From positions 1 to 64,000 of the forward strand of contig CALJGL010000007.1 of assembly GCA_938075155.1 (NCBI GenBank): a stretch of 64,000 bases of DNA, read 5' to 3'. The notes beneath the pieces are model-generated. The model had not been told where the DNA came from. It saw only the letters and a list, made by a program, of their open reading frames with translations, and ran no database searches. Each line of letters starts with the position of its first letter. The first letter of the stretch is position 1. The stretch is from UBA12191 sp009937185 (lineage in GTDB: Bacteria > Planctomycetota > UBA8108 > UBA1146). Position numbers and translations under genes: made by a program. Below, one piece after another: positions 62,825-64,000 of this stretch.

Positions 62825-64000
62825 TTGGCCGTCAAATTCACCGAAAAGGCCGAAAAGGTCCTGCAGCTCGCAGGTAACGAGGCGAACCGCCTTGGCCATG
62901 GCTATATCGGTACAGAACATATCTTGTGGGCCTTACTGCATCAGCCTGACTCTGTGGCTGTGCAAGCGATACAAAAATGTGATCGCACCACAGATGAATT
63001 GCTTCGCTCACTTAGGGAAAGTCTCGATCGTATCCCCTCCAGTAAAGGGAACCATATAGAAGACACCCCCTATACACCCCACGCAAAACGCTGCCTTGAA
63101 CTCGCAAGAGAACAGGCTGTCGTCCTTGATCAATATTATATCGGTACAGAACACCTACTGATCGGATTGAGTAAGGAAGACGAAGGGGAAGCTTCGAGAA
63201 TTCTTGCGGAAAGAGATCTCGGCAAAGACAGACTACAAAACGTGATTCAGAGAATGCTTGGAGGAGATGTGGACAGTTCTCAGGGAGCCGCCGTTAAACG
63301 ATCTGGAATAGCAACACCCACACTGGATTCAAACGGTGTGGATCTAACTGCTATCGCAGCCCAAAACAGACTCGATCCTGTGATCGGTCGTCAAAAGGAG
63401 ATTGATCGCATCATTCAGATCCTCTCCAGAAAAACAAAGAACAACCCTGTTGTCATGGGAGAGCCTGGTGTTGGTAAAACAGCCATCGTTGAGGGTCTCG
63501 CACAACGCATTGCACAGAGTGCTGTTCCAGAAACGCTTTCACGAAAGCGCGTGGTATCACTCGACCTCGCTTCTCTCTTGGCAGGTACTAAATATCGCGG
63601 AGAATTCGAGAAGCGTATCAAGGCGATCATTAAAGAGATTTCTGAATCCGGAAACGTGATCCTCTTTGTCGACGAATTGCACACCATCATGGGTGCGGGA
63701 GCTTCCGAGTCGAGCTTGGATGCGTCAAACATCCTCAAGCCAGCACTCTCGCGCGGCGAGATTCAGTGCATCGGAGCGACGACCCTCGATGAATACCGTA
63801 AGCACATCGAAAAAGATGGAGCCATGGAGCGTCGCTTCCAGCCCATCATCGTCGATCCGCCCAGTCGTGATGACGCACTTGAGATTCTCACAGGACTTCG
63901 AGATACATTTGAGGCGCATCACAGGGTTCAAATAACAGATGAAGCCCTCGAAGCGAGTGTCGACATGTCGATTCGCTATATCTCTAACAGGTTCCTTCCC
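62825..64000 (+). CDS. clpC: ClpC-type AAA+ chaperone, 5' part
   Basis: The first 392 residues of a Clp unfoldase; the frame is open to the end of the window. A repeated N-domain (FTEKAEKVLQLAGNEANRLG; YIGTEHILWAL and YIGTEHLLIGL) is followed by the first AAA+ module with Walker A GEPGVGKT and Walker B ILFVDELHTI, then GATTLDEYRK. ClpC feeds substrates to the ClpP protease. The start is TTG at 62825, with GGAGGGAG about 8 bases upstream. The middle domain that would separate ClpC from ClpB or ClpA is outside the window. Confidence 0.88.
   Translation, partial: MAVKFTEKAEKVLQLAGNEANRLGHGYIGTEHILWALLHQPDSVAVQAIQKCDRTTDELLRSLRESLDRIPSSKGNHIEDTPYTPHAKRCLELAREQAVVLDQYYIGTEHLLIGLSKEDEGEASRILAERDLGKDRLQNVIQRMLGGDVDSSQGAAVKRSGIATPTLDSNGVDLTAIAAQNRLDPVIGRQKEIDRIIQILSRKTKNNPVVMGEPGVGKTAIVEGLAQRIAQSAVPETLSRKRVVSLDLASLLAGTKYRGEFEKRIKAIIKEISESGNVILFVDELHTIMGAGASESSLDASNILKPALSRGEIQCIGATTLDEYRKHIEKDGAMERRFQPIIVDPPSRDDALEILTGLRDTFEAHHRVQITDEALEASVDMSIRYISNRFLP

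Noticed and set aside
1..64000. Prophage, insertion sequence or defence island
   Set aside because: No integrase, transposase, terminal inverted repeats with target duplications, or restriction and toxin genes were found; gene content is core metabolism, flagellum and envelope.

Overview
This is a bacterial chromosome segment with close-packed genes, overlapping start/stop codons and no sign of phage, insertion sequences or CRISPR. The lineage cannot be fixed from the window. A secreted dockerin-type protein with paired NIADAV..LLGFLFSG repeats, a large membrane Ser/Thr kinase, secreted von Willebrand A proteins and an ATP synthase b subunit with a signal-peptide-like N-terminus suggest Planctomycetota or a neighbouring phylum (inference, moderate to low confidence). 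It is a flagellated, selenocysteine-using, respiratory bacterium with B12-dependent methionine synthase.

Layout. 1-5 kb: PilZ fragment, membrane M48 peptidase, two paralogous secreted vWA proteins around a PfkB sugar kinase. 5-10 kb: mogA, then a complete bacillithiol operon (methyltransferase, bshC, bshB1, bshA; minus strand). 10-13 kb: priA and an HU gene, convergent on a shared terminator. 13-17 kb: a selenocysteine cluster (DUF3108-like gene, selA, selD with its own in-frame UGA and SECIS-like hairpin, tRNA-Sec), followed by a 15-bp tandem repeat. 17-19 kb: a membrane glycosyltransferase-like protein. 19-32.5 kb: a 13-gene flagellar export/assembly operon on the minus strand (fliF-H-I-J-O-P-Q-R-flhB-A-F-G-fliA) with a sigma-54-like promoter upstream. 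33-38 kb: CNNM/CBS membrane protein, tRNA-Ser, coiled-coil protein, metH. 38-41 kb: a phospholipid cluster (CDP-alcohol phosphatidyltransferase, CdsA, PlsC). 41-52 kb: an M1-M28-PDZ peptidase fusion, Ser/Thr kinase, MocA-like nucleotidyltransferase, a JAMM-DinG helicase fusion and the dockerin protein. 52-59.5 kb: the whole F1Fo ATP synthase operon (atpZ-like, atpI-like, B, E, F, H, A, G, D, C) with a recognisable promoter and terminator. 60-64 kb: a TPR/peptidase-MA protein and the start of clpC.

The most unusual points are: a methyltransferase overlapping bshC, which would turn the pathway into one for N-methyl-bacillithiol; a SelD that is itself a selenoprotein, next to selA and tRNA-Sec; FlhB ending just before its autocleavage domain; FliF with a long C-terminal extension where fliG would normally follow; a RadC-like JAMM domain fused to a DinG helicase in which one iron-sulfur cysteine position is serine; and a duplicated HC-x4-C-x-NP-x-H motif in the gene overlapping selA.
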